Below, in pieces: positions 8,354 to 17,097 of a stretch of 64,000 nucleotides of DNA; the first letter of the stretch is position 1; every line of letters starts with the position of its first letter. The translations under genes were made by a program, and so were the position numbers. The stretch covers positions 1-64,000 of the forward strand of contig JADKIQ010000023.1 of the NCBI GenBank assembly GCA_016721245.1. The letters run 5' to 3'. The stretch comes from Sphingobacteriales bacterium. GTDB lineage: Bacteria; Bacteroidota; Bacteroidia; Chitinophagales; JADIYW01. The notes under the pieces are model-generated. The model ran no database searches. It was not told the origin of the DNA and was given only the letters and a program-made list of their open reading frames with translations.

Positions 8354-9400
8354 CTAAGTTAAAAAATTTAATCTATCTTCCAAATAGGTGCGTATAATTT
8401 TTGGAAAGGCAAAGTTCAAAATATTCTTTTTTTCAATTTTGAGATAGGATTTTTCCAATTTTGGCAATTTTGACAGTCTTATTTCATAGAAATGACCATT
8501 AATATATTGGTGAGAAAGGGTTTGTTTGTAGGATAGACAATGGTCAAAGGACGATTGTCTATAGTTTATTTTTTGCAAGAACTTACTATCAAACATTGAC
8601 CATTGACCAACAACTTCTTCTACAGGAAACTCAAATAATCCTTTCCAGATGTCATTTTCGGTGCGTTGCTTGATGTAGATATTTTTGGAATCGAATAAGA
8701 CAAAATAATGAAAATGCCGTTCAGACTTAATGAGTTTTTTAGCTTTTACCGGTAATATATTTATCTTATTTAGTTCCAGCGCTTTGCATTCAGAGCTAAA
8801 CGGACATTGCTCACACAACGGATTTTGCGGTTTGCACACCAGTGCCCCAAAGTGCATTATTGCCTGATTGTGTATAGAAGGCTTCTTTTTGTCTAATAAT
8901 TGTTGAGCCAATTGCGCAAATTGTTTTTTGCCATCGGTGCTGTCAATTGGTGTTTCTATGCCAAAAACTCTGGATAGAACCCGAAAGACATTGCCATCTA
9001 CAACAGCATGTGGCAAATTATAGGCAAAGGATGCGATAGCGGCTGCCGTATAGTTGCCAATGCCTTTGAGTGCTACTATATCAGCATAAGTTTCCGGAAA
9101 TTTTCCTTGATGTATTTCCAGTATTTGCTGTGCGGCAACATGCAAATTCCTGGCTCTGGAATAGTAACCTAGTCCTTCCCAAAGTTTTAATACATCATCT
9201 AAAGGTGCGTTTGCCAGCTTTTTTACGGTTGGATATTTTTTTATAAAAGCCAGATAATACGGAGTTCCTTGTTCCACACGGGTTTGCTGCAAAATAATTT
9301 CTGATAACCATATTTTATAAGCATCATTGGTTTGTTTCCACGGCAGATTTCTGCTGGTTGGATTATACCATTCTACTAACTTTTTGGAGAAGGATTTCAT
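8354..9400 (-). CDS. mutY: A/G-specific adenine DNA glycosylase MutY
   Basis: A 348-residue base-excision repair glycosylase that removes adenine opposite 8-oxoguanine. Visible features are LPWKQTNDAYKIWLSEIILQ with the catalytic-region Glu, the helix-hairpin-helix LKGIGNYTAAAI, the catalytic Asp in VVDGNVFRV, and a [4Fe-4S] ligand set C-x6-C-x2-C-x5-C in CKPQNPLCEQCPFSSEC. A C-terminal NUDIX-like recognition domain follows. It heads the mutY-ssb-gldE-gldD block and is divergent from the HU gene across about 180 bp. Confidence 0.95.
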   Translation of the reverse strand: MKSFSKKLVEWYNPTSRNLPWKQTNDAYKIWLSEIILQQTRVEQGTPYYLAFIKKYPTVKKLANAPLDDVLKLWEGLGYYSRARNLHVAAQQILEIHQGKFPETYADIVALKGIGNYTAAAIASFAYNLPHAVVDGNVFRVLSRVFGIETPIDSTDGKKQFAQLAQQLLDKKKPSIHNQAIMHFGALVCKPQNPLCEQCPFSSECKALELNKINILPVKAKKLIKSERHFHYFVLFDSKNIYIKQRTENDIWKGLFEFPVEEVVGQWSMFDSKFLQKINYRQSSFDHCLSYKQTLSHQYINGHFYEIRLSKLPKLEKSYLKIEKKNILNFAFPKIIRTYLEDRLNFLT

Positions 9401-9582
9401 TTCATTTAAGTAGTAAAATAACTATTTTAAGGCAAATCAATTTTCAGAAAATTGTATTTTTATACATCAGCTAATTCATATTAATTAATCAGTCGCTATA
9501 TTAAAAAAATCCTAATTTCGTGTATATTAGTAAGTTAGTTAGAAAAAAAGTTGCATTTTTGTAGTCCATTTAAATAATAACC

Positions 9583-9888
9583 ATGAGAAAAGCAGACATC
9601 ATCACCACTATTTCAGAAAAAACAGGCGTTCCTAAAGTTGACGTATTAGTAGCCATGGAGGCTTTCTTCAAAGAAGTTAAAGATACTTTGGCTGACGGTG
9701 AGAATCTGTATGTGCGCGGTTTTGGTAGTTTTATAGTTAAAACACGCAAAGCGAAAATTGGACGTAATATCAAGAAGAATATCGCAATAGAAATTCCTGA
9801 ACACCAGATTCCGGCGTTCAAACCATCTAAAGTTTTTGTTGAACAAATCAAAGATTCTAGCGCAAAACGCTTGATTGGTAAAGAATAG
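9583..9888 (+). CDS. HU/IHF-family DNA-binding protein
   Basis: A 101-residue nucleoid protein with the HU fold: MRKADIITTISEKTGV at the start, GFGSFIVKTRKAK in the saddle, and the arm ending NIAIEIPEHQIPAFKPSK. HU dimers bend and compact DNA. The gene is followed after 9 bp by the TPR gene and then by the small ribosomal protein and RNase G genes, so it probably heads their operon. Confidence 0.93.
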   Translation: MRKADIITTISEKTGVPKVDVLVAMEAFFKEVKDTLADGENLYVRGFGSFIVKTRKAKIGRNIKKNIAIEIPEHQIPAFKPSKVFVEQIKDSSAKRLIGKE

Positions 9889-9897
9889 ACTACAAAC

Positions 9898-10734
9898 GTG
9901 CAAAAAGGACAGATAGCATTAGGTGTAGGTACAATAATTTTAGCATTAGCACTTTATTTTGGCGGCAAAACTGTTGTTAAAAAAGAACAAACAGCAACAG
10001 TTAGCACTGGTTCGTTTTCTTTTGAGCAATATGAAGAGCAACAAACTGCAAAATTATTGCCTGCAGAAAAATCACAGTTAGCTGCTATTACCGAAGCTTT
10101 GAAAGCAGTAAAACCTGCAGATACCGCTACCTTTAAAAAGCTATATCTGCAAACTTCCGATTTCTGGAAAAATCTGAATAATCCGGCTTTGGGTGCTTAT
10201 TATTTCTATCAATTTGCCAAAGTTGAAGGAACTAAAGTAGCTATGGAAAATGCCGGTGATGTGCTTGTAAGTGCATATAAATCAACGGAAGACTCTGTTA
10301 TTTTAAATAATTTAATTACCTTTGCGCTCCGTTCTTACGAAGATGCCGTTCTAAAAGATGGCAATGACGTTGATTTGAAGATAAAACTGGCAGATGCATA
10401 CGTGCAAGGTTCGCAGGAACCGATGAAAGGAATCGGAATTCTACGTCAGCTGTCAGATAGTCTTCCGGATAATGTTCCGGTGCTGTTAGCGTTGGGAAGA
10501 TTGTCCATTCAATCAGGTCAGTATGATAAAGCGAAAGAACGGTTGCAGAAAATTCTGCAGTTAGAACCGCAAAATACAGAAGCTTTGTATTTTCTGGCAA
10601 TAACGGAAGCACAACTTGGACATGATGATGAAGCAATTCGCTTGTTTGAAATGTGCAAATTATTGGTGAATAATATAGAATTTAATAAAGAAATAGACGA
10701 AATCGTCAAAAATTTAAAAAGTAAAAAAGTTTAA
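9898..10734 (+). CDS. Membrane-anchored tetratricopeptide-repeat protein
   Basis: A 278-residue protein starting at GTG 9898. An N-terminal hydrophobic anchor (LGVGTIILALALYFGG) is followed by a soluble region with at least three TPR units between about residues 145 and 270 (for example LLALGRLSIQSGQYDKAKER and TEALYFLAITEAQLGHDDEA). It likely acts as a protein-protein scaffold outside the inner membrane; no partner can be named. Genes of this type usually sit between HU and RNase G in this phylum. Confidence 0.75.
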   Translation: MQKGQIALGVGTIILALALYFGGKTVVKKEQTATVSTGSFSFEQYEEQQTAKLLPAEKSQLAAITEALKAVKPADTATFKKLYLQTSDFWKNLNNPALGAYYFYQFAKVEGTKVAMENAGDVLVSAYKSTEDSVILNNLITFALRSYEDAVLKDGNDVDLKIKLADAYVQGSQEPMKGIGILRQLSDSLPDNVPVLLALGRLSIQSGQYDKAKERLQKILQLEPQNTEALYFLAITEAQLGHDDEAIRLFEMCKLLVNNIEFNKEIDEIVKNLKSKKV

Positions 10735-10736
10735 TT

Positions 10737-10826
10737 ATGCCTTGCGGAAAAAAAAGAAAGCGTCATAAAATTGCGACGCACAAACGTAAAAAGAGACTAA
10801 GAAAAAACCGTCACAAGAAGAAGTAA
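10737..10826 (+). CDS. 29-residue AURKAIP1/COX24-type (mS38-like) ribosomal protein
   Basis: A 29-residue, extremely basic peptide opening MPCGKKRKRHKIATHKRKK and ending RKNRHKKK. This matches the tiny AURKAIP1/COX24-domain proteins annotated in Bacteroidota, homologous to the C-terminal part of mitochondrial ribosomal protein mS38. It is expected to thread into rRNA. Its place immediately before the RNase G gene is the usual one. It is easily missed because of its length. Confidence 0.85.
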   Translation: MPCGKKRKRHKIATHKRKKRLRKNRHKKK

Positions 10827-10887
10827 GTCGCAAGTCGTAAGTTATAAGTTGTGAGCTATAAACTCTCACGACTCACGACTCACGACT
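10826..10887. repeat. Inverted tracts of 7-bp repeats in the RNase G leader
   Basis: The left arm is AGTCGCA, AGTCGTA, AGTTATA, AGTTGTG and AGCTATA (10826-10860). The right arm is CTCACGA three times (10865-10885) plus CT. The right arm is the reverse complement of AGTCGTG units, so the two arms can fold into a long imperfect hairpin. It occupies most of the space between the small ribosomal protein stop and the RNase G start. Confidence 0.8.
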
Positions 10888-10903
10888 AATAAACTCATCA
10901 ACA

Positions 10904-12445
10904 ATGATTAAAGAATTAGTAATACACGCTAATTCCAAAGGTGTTGAAATTGCTCTTCTCGAGAATAAAAAATTAGTCGAATACCATCTTGATGCGTACG
11001 AAAAAGAAGGTTTTGCAGCCGGTGATATCTACCTAGGTAGAGTGAAAAAAATAAATCCCGGATTAAATGCTGCCTTTGTAGATATCGGTCACGATAAAGA
11101 TGCTTTTATACACTATTCAGATTTAAGTCCGTATATCCGTTCTGTCCGTAAGTTCAGTTCGGAAGCATTCAGGGCTGAGCAATCGCACTTATTGGATAAA
11201 TTTGAGTTTGAACCCACTATTCAAAAGGATGGTTTAATGACGGATGCTTTGGAAAAAGGCGATATCCTTGTTTTCCAAATTTCAAAAGAAGCCATCTCTA
11301 CGAAAGGTCCACGCCTTACCTGCGAGCTTTCCATTCCAGGAAGATATGTTGTATTGGTGCCTTTTACCAATTCCGTTGGAATTTCCAAAAAAATAGATAA
11401 ACCTGAGGAACGTGAACGCCTGATTCAGGTGATGCAAAAAATCAGACCAAGAAATTTTGGGTTTGTAGTGCGTACCAATGCAGAAGGTGTTGGTCCGGAT
11501 GAACTGAAGCACGATGTAGAGAACCTGATGAACAAGTGGAAAGTGATGACGGAAAATATCAAATACCAGAATCCACCAAAACTGTTGCTCAAGGAAATGA
11601 ATAAAACATTTTCCATTGTGCGCGATTTGATGAACGACAGTTTCTCAAAAATTATTACGGATAATCCTTCTTTACACGGCGATTTAAAAGCGTATATAAA
11701 AGAGCACGCGCCGGATCAGGTGTCTATCCTGAATAAATATGATGATGCTACACCTTTGTTCGAAACGTTTGATATCAGCCGACAGGTAAAAACAGCCTTT
11801 GGAAAAACCGTGACGCTGAAAAGTGGCGCGTATGTGATTTTGGAACACACAGAAGCTTTGCACGTAATAGATGTGAACAGCGGACCGAAAGTGAAAAAAG
11901 ACATTGCACAGGATACGCTGGCATTTAATATCAATGTGGAGGCCGCACAGGAAATTGCACGTCAATTGCGATTGCGCGATATTGGCGGAATTATTGTAAT
12001 CGATTTTATTGATATGAAAGCTGCAGAGTATAAACACAAATTATATGAAGCAATGCTGGAAGCGATGAAACCGGACAAAGCCAAACATGTTATATTACCT
12101 GTCAGCAAATTTGGTTTGATGGAAATCACACGTCAGCGCATGAAAGAGCAGGTAGTGGTAGATACGCGCGAGCCATTATTGCATGCAAACAGCAAATACA
12201 GAGTTGATCAGCCATTACAGATTATAGATAATATTGAAATGGAACTCAACCATTTAAAGTCTCATAAAGAGAAAAATTTCCTGTTGTATGTGCATCCGTT
12301 TATTTATGCATTTATGAAAAAAGATACTTTTTCTTTCAGAATGAAATGGTATTCTAAAATAGGAAAAATTGTACGTCTGGTGCAGGATTCTTCGCTGAGT
12401 TTAGGTGAATATAAACTAATGACGAAAGGCGGCGAGAAAGCTTAG
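10904..12445 (+). CDS. rng: Ribonuclease E/G family protein
   Basis: A 513-residue endoribonuclease of RNase G size, without the long RNase E scaffold tail. The S1 domain covers about residues 30-130 (GDIYLGRVKKINPGLNAAF, VDIGHDKDAFIHYSDL). The two catalytic aspartates are expected in HVIDVNSGP (about D323) and IIVIDFIDM (about D366). It processes 16S rRNA and degrades mRNA. It is read in the same direction as HU, the TPR gene and the small ribosomal protein. Confidence 0.94.
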   Translation: MIKELVIHANSKGVEIALLENKKLVEYHLDAYEKEGFAAGDIYLGRVKKINPGLNAAFVDIGHDKDAFIHYSDLSPYIRSVRKFSSEAFRAEQSHLLDKFEFEPTIQKDGLMTDALEKGDILVFQISKEAISTKGPRLTCELSIPGRYVVLVPFTNSVGISKKIDKPEERERLIQVMQKIRPRNFGFVVRTNAEGVGPDELKHDVENLMNKWKVMTENIKYQNPPKLLLKEMNKTFSIVRDLMNDSFSKIITDNPSLHGDLKAYIKEHAPDQVSILNKYDDATPLFETFDISRQVKTAFGKTVTLKSGAYVILEHTEALHVIDVNSGPKVKKDIAQDTLAFNINVEAAQEIARQLRLRDIGGIIVIDFIDMKAAEYKHKLYEAMLEAMKPDKAKHVILPVSKFGLMEITRQRMKEQVVVDTREPLLHANSKYRVDQPLQIIDNIEMELNHLKSHKEKNFLLYVHPFIYAFMKKDTFSFRMKWYSKIGKIVRLVQDSSLSLGEYKLMTKGGEKA

Positions 12446-12502
12446 TTGTCAGCCTTTTTTTACAATATGATGCTACCGTAAATACAAATGCAATTTTCGG
12501 TA

Positions 12503-13018
12503 TTACTTACCAACTGTGTAGTTGGTCTTGTCTAATTCACCTAAAATTATCTCTTTAATCTTTAGAGTTTCAGGATTTAAAAAAATATTTAATTTCTCAT
12601 TTTTGTATACTAAAATACTGGCGTCTACATAGTATTCACTCAGCCAATTTAAATCATCAGTTAATTCTAATTCTGGCTGTCCTAAATCAGTTATAATTTT
12701 TTCTTTACCAATGTTACTAATGGTTTTAATGTATTTTCTTGACATTCTCATTTTTTTGATGTGAGCATCTTTTATCTCAAGAGACAAGCCACCGGCTAAA
12801 TGAATCCAGCCATCATTTTCTTTTATTTGTTTAAACCTTTCTTTTATGGTAAAATCTGAATTCTCACCTCCGTTTTTTTTCACATAAATATCATTGATTT
12901 CATAGAAATCAATTTCGGATAAGGTGCCATTAATCTTTAAATTATTAATTCTGAAAGATTCAACAGGAAATTCTGCAGTTAAGATGCGTTCTAAAATTGT
13001 GGTGTCGAATTGAATCAT
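12503..13018 (-). CDS. Hypothetical protein, 171 residues
   Basis: No family recognised. A soluble, charged protein without signal peptide or membrane segment. It looks like alternating strands and helices (FRINNLKINGTLSEIDFYEI, WIHLAGGLSLEIKDAHIKK), and its ILVYKNEKLNIFLNPET segment suggests a small beta-rich fold. Codon use resembles the surroundings. It is convergent with the RNase G gene and divergent from the ATPase gene. Confidence 0.5.
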   Translation of the reverse strand: MIQFDTTILERILTAEFPVESFRINNLKINGTLSEIDFYEINDIYVKKNGGENSDFTIKERFKQIKENDGWIHLAGGLSLEIKDAHIKKMRMSRKYIKTISNIGKEKIITDLGQPELELTDDLNWLSEYYVDASILVYKNEKLNIFLNPETLKIKEIILGELDKTNYTVGK

Positions 13019-13164
13019 AGACTTCGTATTGTATTTACAAAGTAATGTATGGAAAAATAACGGTTTTAATTGTAAAAGCTATAATAATATAATGTGTTTA
13101 ATAAGTATTTAATTGTCAGAATTTCTTCTTCTTTCTTCACCAATATTTTATCTACTTACATTCA

Positions 13165-13240
13165 AAATCCAAAATAAATATACTAAATTTAGATTAAAAT
13201 CCAAAATTATTATGTATTTTTAGGATTATAATCCAAAATA
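13165..13240. promoter_or_regulatory. Three AATCCAAAA boxes with a 12-bp palindrome before the ATPase gene
   Basis: AAATCCAAAAT occurs at 13165-13175 and 13197-13207, and TAATCCAAAAT at 13229-13239. The last copy is half of the perfect palindrome GGATTATAATCC (13223-13234), placed just before the ATPase start at 13241. This resembles an operator with a full site and two half-sites. What binds it is unknown. Confidence 0.5.
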
Positions 13241-14365
13241 ATGATAGTTCGTACTCAGTTAAAATACGCACAAGACCGATTGTTTAAAGGTAAAGCGTTA
13301 CTTATTTTCGGTCCGAGACAAGCAGGAAAGTCTACATTTGTGGCACAATTACTAGCCCAAAATAGTAAGAAAAAAGTGTTGCAATTAAACGGTGATGATG
13401 ATGATACCAGAGAATTGCTTGCCAAGCCGAACAGCACTAAACTAAAAAATATCATTGGCAACAATGAAATACTTTTTATTGATGAAGCACAACGTATTCA
13501 GGATATTGGCATCGTTATAAAAATAATAATTGACCAGCTAAAAACAGTACAAGTTATTGCTACCGGTTCATCTGCTTTTGAATTGGCTAATAAAACTAAT
13601 GAGCCATTAACCGGCAGAAAATACGAAATGTATTTGTTCCCATTTTCATATAGTGAATTAGTGAATGAATTTGGTTTTATAGAAGAAAAGCGACAATTAG
13701 AACAAAGATTAATTTATGGCGCATATCCTGAAATAGTTGTAAATGCTAATGATGCAGAAGAACACATAAAATTACTGGCAAATAGTTATTTGTATAAAGA
13801 TTTATTTAGATTAGAACAAATCAGCAAACCTGCATTGTTAGAGAAAATTGTAAAAGCATTGGCTTTGCAAATTGGCAGTGAAGTAAATTATAACGAGCTT
13901 AGTCAATTAGTACAAGCAGATAACAAAACTATTGAGAAATATATCGATTTATTAGAAAAAGCTTTTGTTGTATTTCGATTGCCTGCGTTGAATAAAAATG
14001 TTAGAAATGAGATTAAAAAAGGTAAAAAATTTTATTTTTATGATAATGGAATTATCAATGCAGTGACTGGAAATTTTTCACCAATTCATAAACGATCGGA
14101 TGTGGGTCATTTATGGGAAAATTATGTAATTAGCGAACGCAGGAAATATTTATTTCAACATCAACTTAGCTATGAATCTTATTTTTGGCGAACCACACAA
14201 CAACAAGAAATAGATTATATCGAATTACAGAAAAACAATTATTTAGCTGTTGAAATTAAATGGAATCCGAAATCGAAAGTAAAATTTTCTACAACCTTTT
14301 CAGGTGCATATAAACACAAAGAATTGGTGGTAACGCCTGAAAATATAGAAGAATTACTTATGTAA
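13241..14365 (+). CDS. AAA_14/DUF4143 ATPase
   Basis: A 374-residue P-loop protein: Walker A GPRQAGKS (24-31), Walker B EILFIDEAQ (D81, E82), and the sensor stretch VIATGSSAFELA. The C-terminal DUF4143 domain ends with a PD-(D/E)xK-like pattern (E-x-D near 322-324, then VEIKW at about 337-341). These ATPases are common, often horizontally moving, and of uncertain function; proposals include toxin-antitoxin-like or DNA-related roles. It stands alone, with an operator-like repeat at its start and a strong terminator at its end. Confidence 0.85.
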   Translation: MIVRTQLKYAQDRLFKGKALLIFGPRQAGKSTFVAQLLAQNSKKKVLQLNGDDDDTRELLAKPNSTKLKNIIGNNEILFIDEAQRIQDIGIVIKIIIDQLKTVQVIATGSSAFELANKTNEPLTGRKYEMYLFPFSYSELVNEFGFIEEKRQLEQRLIYGAYPEIVVNANDAEEHIKLLANSYLYKDLFRLEQISKPALLEKIVKALALQIGSEVNYNELSQLVQADNKTIEKYIDLLEKAFVVFRLPALNKNVRNEIKKGKKFYFYDNGIINAVTGNFSPIHKRSDVGHLWENYVISERRKYLFQHQLSYESYFWRTTQQQEIDYIELQKNNYLAVEIKWNPKSKVKFSTTFSGAYKHKELVVTPENIEELLM

Positions 14366-14370
14366 ATAGT

Positions 14371-14398
14371 AAAAGGTGTTCAAAAATGAACACCTTTT
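14371..14398. terminator. Bidirectional intrinsic terminator
   Basis: A 12-bp perfect stem AAAAGGTGTTCA / TGAACACCTTTT with an AAAA loop, followed by T-rich sequence on both strands. It separates the ATPase gene (plus strand) from frr (minus strand). Confidence 0.85.
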
Positions 14399-14423
14399 TA
14401 TATTTGCCAACTGTCAATTGAAT

Positions 14424-14987
14424 TTAAATCGTCATAATCTCTTCTTCTTTCACCACCAGCATCTTGTCTACTTTCGTATTGTATTCGTTGGTTAACTGCT
14501 GAATGGTTTCTTCAGAATCTTTGCCTATATCTTCACTTAAGCCATTTTTCACCAGATCTTTTATCATTTCATTGCCGTCTTTTCGTGCATTTCGAATGAC
14601 AATCTTCGTTTGTTCGCCGTGACCTTTGGATTGTTTTACCAAATCGCGTCTGCGTTCTTCCGTCATAGGTGGAACTGATAATCGGATATTTTCACCATCG
14701 TTTTGTGGTGTAATGCCAATATTGCTTTGAAAAATAGCACGTTCAATATCGCCGATAATTTTTCGTTCAAATGGAGCTACCAGTAAGGTTCTGGCATCCA
14801 GCAGTTTGATACTTGCTACCTGATTAATCGGAGTTGGAGAGCCGTAATATTCAACCGTAATGCCTTGCAGCATATCCGGACTTGCTTTGCCGGCACGTAC
14901 TTTGCGCAATTCTTCTTCCAAATGTTTCAATGCCTTAAACATTGCGTCTTTTGTTTCATCCAGAATCATTTGTACTTCTTCTTCCAT
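14424..14987 (-). CDS. frr: Ribosome recycling factor
   Basis: A 187-residue RRF when started at ATG 14987 (MEEEVQMILDET). A longer reading from 15038 adds 17 non-conserved residues. Conserved segments are LRKVRAGKASPDML, the stretch KLLDARTLLVAPFERKIIGD, and LSVPPMTEERRRDLVKQ. RRF with EF-G splits the post-termination ribosome and is essential. In most bacteria frr directly follows pyrH; here pyrH is 9.5 kb away at 24541-25247, with the biosynthetic island between them. Confidence 0.96.
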   Translation of the reverse strand: MEEEVQMILDETKDAMFKALKHLEEELRKVRAGKASPDMLQGITVEYYGSPTPINQVASIKLLDARTLLVAPFERKIIGDIERAIFQSNIGITPQNDGENIRLSVPPMTEERRRDLVKQSKGHGEQTKIVIRNARKDGNEMIKDLVKNGLSEDIGKDSEETIQQLTNEYNTKVDKMLVVKEEEIMTI

Positions 14988-15081
14988 CGTCGTTATTTTT
15001 TCAGAGGCAAATATAAAAGAAATTGTTTGCCGATGCAATAAAAACCACAGCTGTAGAATAGAAATCTATACATCTTATGAG

Positions 15082-15936
15082 CTACCGTTTAAACGGATAG
15101 AATATTTGCCAGAAAACAGACGCGTGTACCGGATTTTTTTCAATGCCAACTTCCATGTTTTCCGGTTGATGGTAATGCCTGTAAGTGCCGAATAATTTAT
15201 CCCAAAATAAGGTTACCGTACTGAAATTATATCCTATTAAATTTTCCGGCGTTTTTAGGTGATGCATATAATGTATTTTTGGAGAGACAAAAAAATATTC
15301 CCACCAAACCGGAAAATCAAGCTTTATGTTGCAATGTGTCAGGAAACTGAAGATTCCTAAAGTATAACCCATTATGACCACTACTTCTTTCGGCGGACTT
15401 AAAAAAGCTAATGGAAAAATAGTTAAAAACAGATAAGGTACAGCATCGAAGAATAAATTACTACGGTTGCTCTTCAAAAGATGCATGGTGTTGCTACTGT
15501 GATGTACAGCATGAAACATCCATAAAAAATAGAGTGTGTGAGAAAGTCTATGAAATAAATAATAAAAAAAATCAAACACCAAAAAGGCCAAAAGTACCTG
15601 AAAAATAAATGGAATTTCTGCAGGCCAAATGGAAAAATGAATATTTAATTTCATTTTTATAAGTTGAAGTAAACTGTTTGCTTTTACGATTATCAAGGTA
15701 TTAAACAAGTATAAAAAAATGTCATTCCAGCTTTGCTTGTCTTTATAAAATAACCAGTCTTTTCTAAACGGGAAAAGTATTTCCAATAATAAACAAATAA
15801 ACAGGAAAGATATAGAACACAAAAACAATGCTTTTTCTACAGGGAAATTTAATTGTACTAAAATGTATAAACTTCCATATGCATAGAGCACCAGAAAATA
15901 CACTAAGAATTTAGGTAACATCTTATTGCGTAGCAT
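15082..15936 (-). CDS. Sterol desaturase / fatty acid hydroxylase family membrane protein
   Basis: A 284-residue membrane di-iron protein. The three histidine boxes are HRLSH (129-133), HAVHH (142-146) and HYMHH (222-226), between four or more hydrophobic segments. The family hydroxylates or desaturates lipid-like substrates using O2. It is the last gene of the minus-strand island arm; its start overlaps the acyltransferase stop by 14 nt, so it is co-translated with it. In this context it could hydroxylate an acyl group or the antibiotic-like product. It lies only 94 bp upstream of frr on the same strand, with no terminator seen. Confidence 0.85.
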   Translation of the reverse strand: MLRNKMLPKFLVYFLVLYAYGSLYILVQLNFPVEKALFLCSISFLFICLLLEILFPFRKDWLFYKDKQSWNDIFLYLFNTLIIVKANSLLQLIKMKLNIHFSIWPAEIPFIFQVLLAFLVFDFFYYLFHRLSHTLYFLWMFHAVHHSSNTMHLLKSNRSNLFFDAVPYLFLTIFPLAFLSPPKEVVVIMGYTLGIFSFLTHCNIKLDFPVWWEYFFVSPKIHYMHHLKTPENLIGYNFSTVTLFWDKLFGTYRHYHQPENMEVGIEKNPVHASVFWQIFYPFKR

Positions 15937-17074
15937 GAGTTTCTGATTTTAGTTTTAAAAATCTCTTTTCAAAAAACTCATACGATAGAGTAGCAATTAA
16001 AATGGTAAGAGCAGTTATTGTTAATGTAACAGCTATTCTTGTTGAGAGTGAACTCGTATCTAAACTCCATTTTTTTATTTGATATACTATGATGGCAATG
16101 GCAAAATTGTGGTAAATATAAATGCCGTAAGATATTTTCCCGAGATAAGAAATAACTTTATTTTCTAACCACACTGTCTTGTTTTCTATGGCATAAATCA
16201 TAATGATGCAAAACAGAAAACAATATAATTCACGTACAAACCAATAGAAAAAAATGGACTTTGCAATCATAAAAACAAAGACAGCACATGCTGTAAATGC
16301 AACGTATTTATTGCAATAGCCAATTATTTTCTGCGAATGGTGTATGTATAAATAAGCACTTAAAGAACCAAGTAACATGCAGCAAAAAGAATTTACAGAA
16401 ATGAACATTAATACAAACACGAATACTTTATAGTTAGAGATTTTGAGCAGCAGTAAAAATACAACCGGTAAAAAATAATAACCAACAGTTAGTGTTGACA
16501 GTGTTTTTACGGTTTTTCTTGCTTTCCATAATACAAGTGGAATGGTCATGTAAAATAATTCTTCCACGCCAATGCTCCATAGATGCGGAGCCGGATAAAG
16601 TGTTGAGTTCGATAAGCCGGAACAAATTACAGCAATCTGAGGAATGAAAAATAGATAACTGGTGAATGCGGTTGCCCAGGAAATATTTTCATCAAAAATT
16701 ACAAACCTGCCGGTCATTTGTGCCGGTAAGTCATTCAACATTGTGCCCATCGATAAATTGGGTACAATCAGCCAATACAGTATTATTGCCAGAAAATACA
16801 ATGGCCAGATTCTTAAGATTCTTTTGAAATAAAAAAGCCTTAATCGAATAGTATTCGTTTTTTGTTTTTCAATAAGTAAATAATACGTAATCAGAAAACC
16901 ACTCAACGTAAAGAACAACGAAACAGCAATTTCGCCGGCAACATAAAGGTATGGTGCATCGGATAAATAATTCGGCAATCCGTTATGTTGCTTTATGGCA
17001 GCCGTGTGCAATATGATTACCATAAATGCCAGTAAAAAACGGATGCCGTTTAAATTGTTGAAATATATTTTCAT
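15923..17074 (-). CDS. Acyltransferase 3 (OafA/YrhL type) membrane protein
   Basis: A 383-residue multi-span protein of the acyltransferase 3 family. Visible are FLLAFMVIILHTAA with the family His near residue 22, FFTLSGFLITYYLL, the basic stretch FYFKRILRIWPLYF, and the segment SIGVEELFYMTIP. About ten hydrophobic helices follow. Such enzymes move acyl groups from the cytoplasm to a substrate at the membrane. It sits 23 bp downstream of the carB-like gene. It could acylate the product for export or self-protection, but a surface polysaccharide role cannot be excluded. Confidence 0.85.
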   Translation of the reverse strand: MKIYFNNLNGIRFLLAFMVIILHTAAIKQHNGLPNYLSDAPYLYVAGEIAVSLFFTLSGFLITYYLLIEKQKTNTIRLRLFYFKRILRIWPLYFLAIILYWLIVPNLSMGTMLNDLPAQMTGRFVIFDENISWATAFTSYLFFIPQIAVICSGLSNSTLYPAPHLWSIGVEELFYMTIPLVLWKARKTVKTLSTLTVGYYFLPVVFLLLLKISNYKVFVFVLMFISVNSFCCMLLGSLSAYLYIHHSQKIIGYCNKYVAFTACAVFVFMIAKSIFFYWFVRELYCFLFCIIMIYAIENKTVWLENKVISYLGKISYGIYIYHNFAIAIIVYQIKKWSLDTSSLSTRIAVTLTITALTILIATLSYEFFEKRFLKLKSETHATQ

Positions 17075-17097
17075 TTATGGTTATTCAAAGTAGTTGC

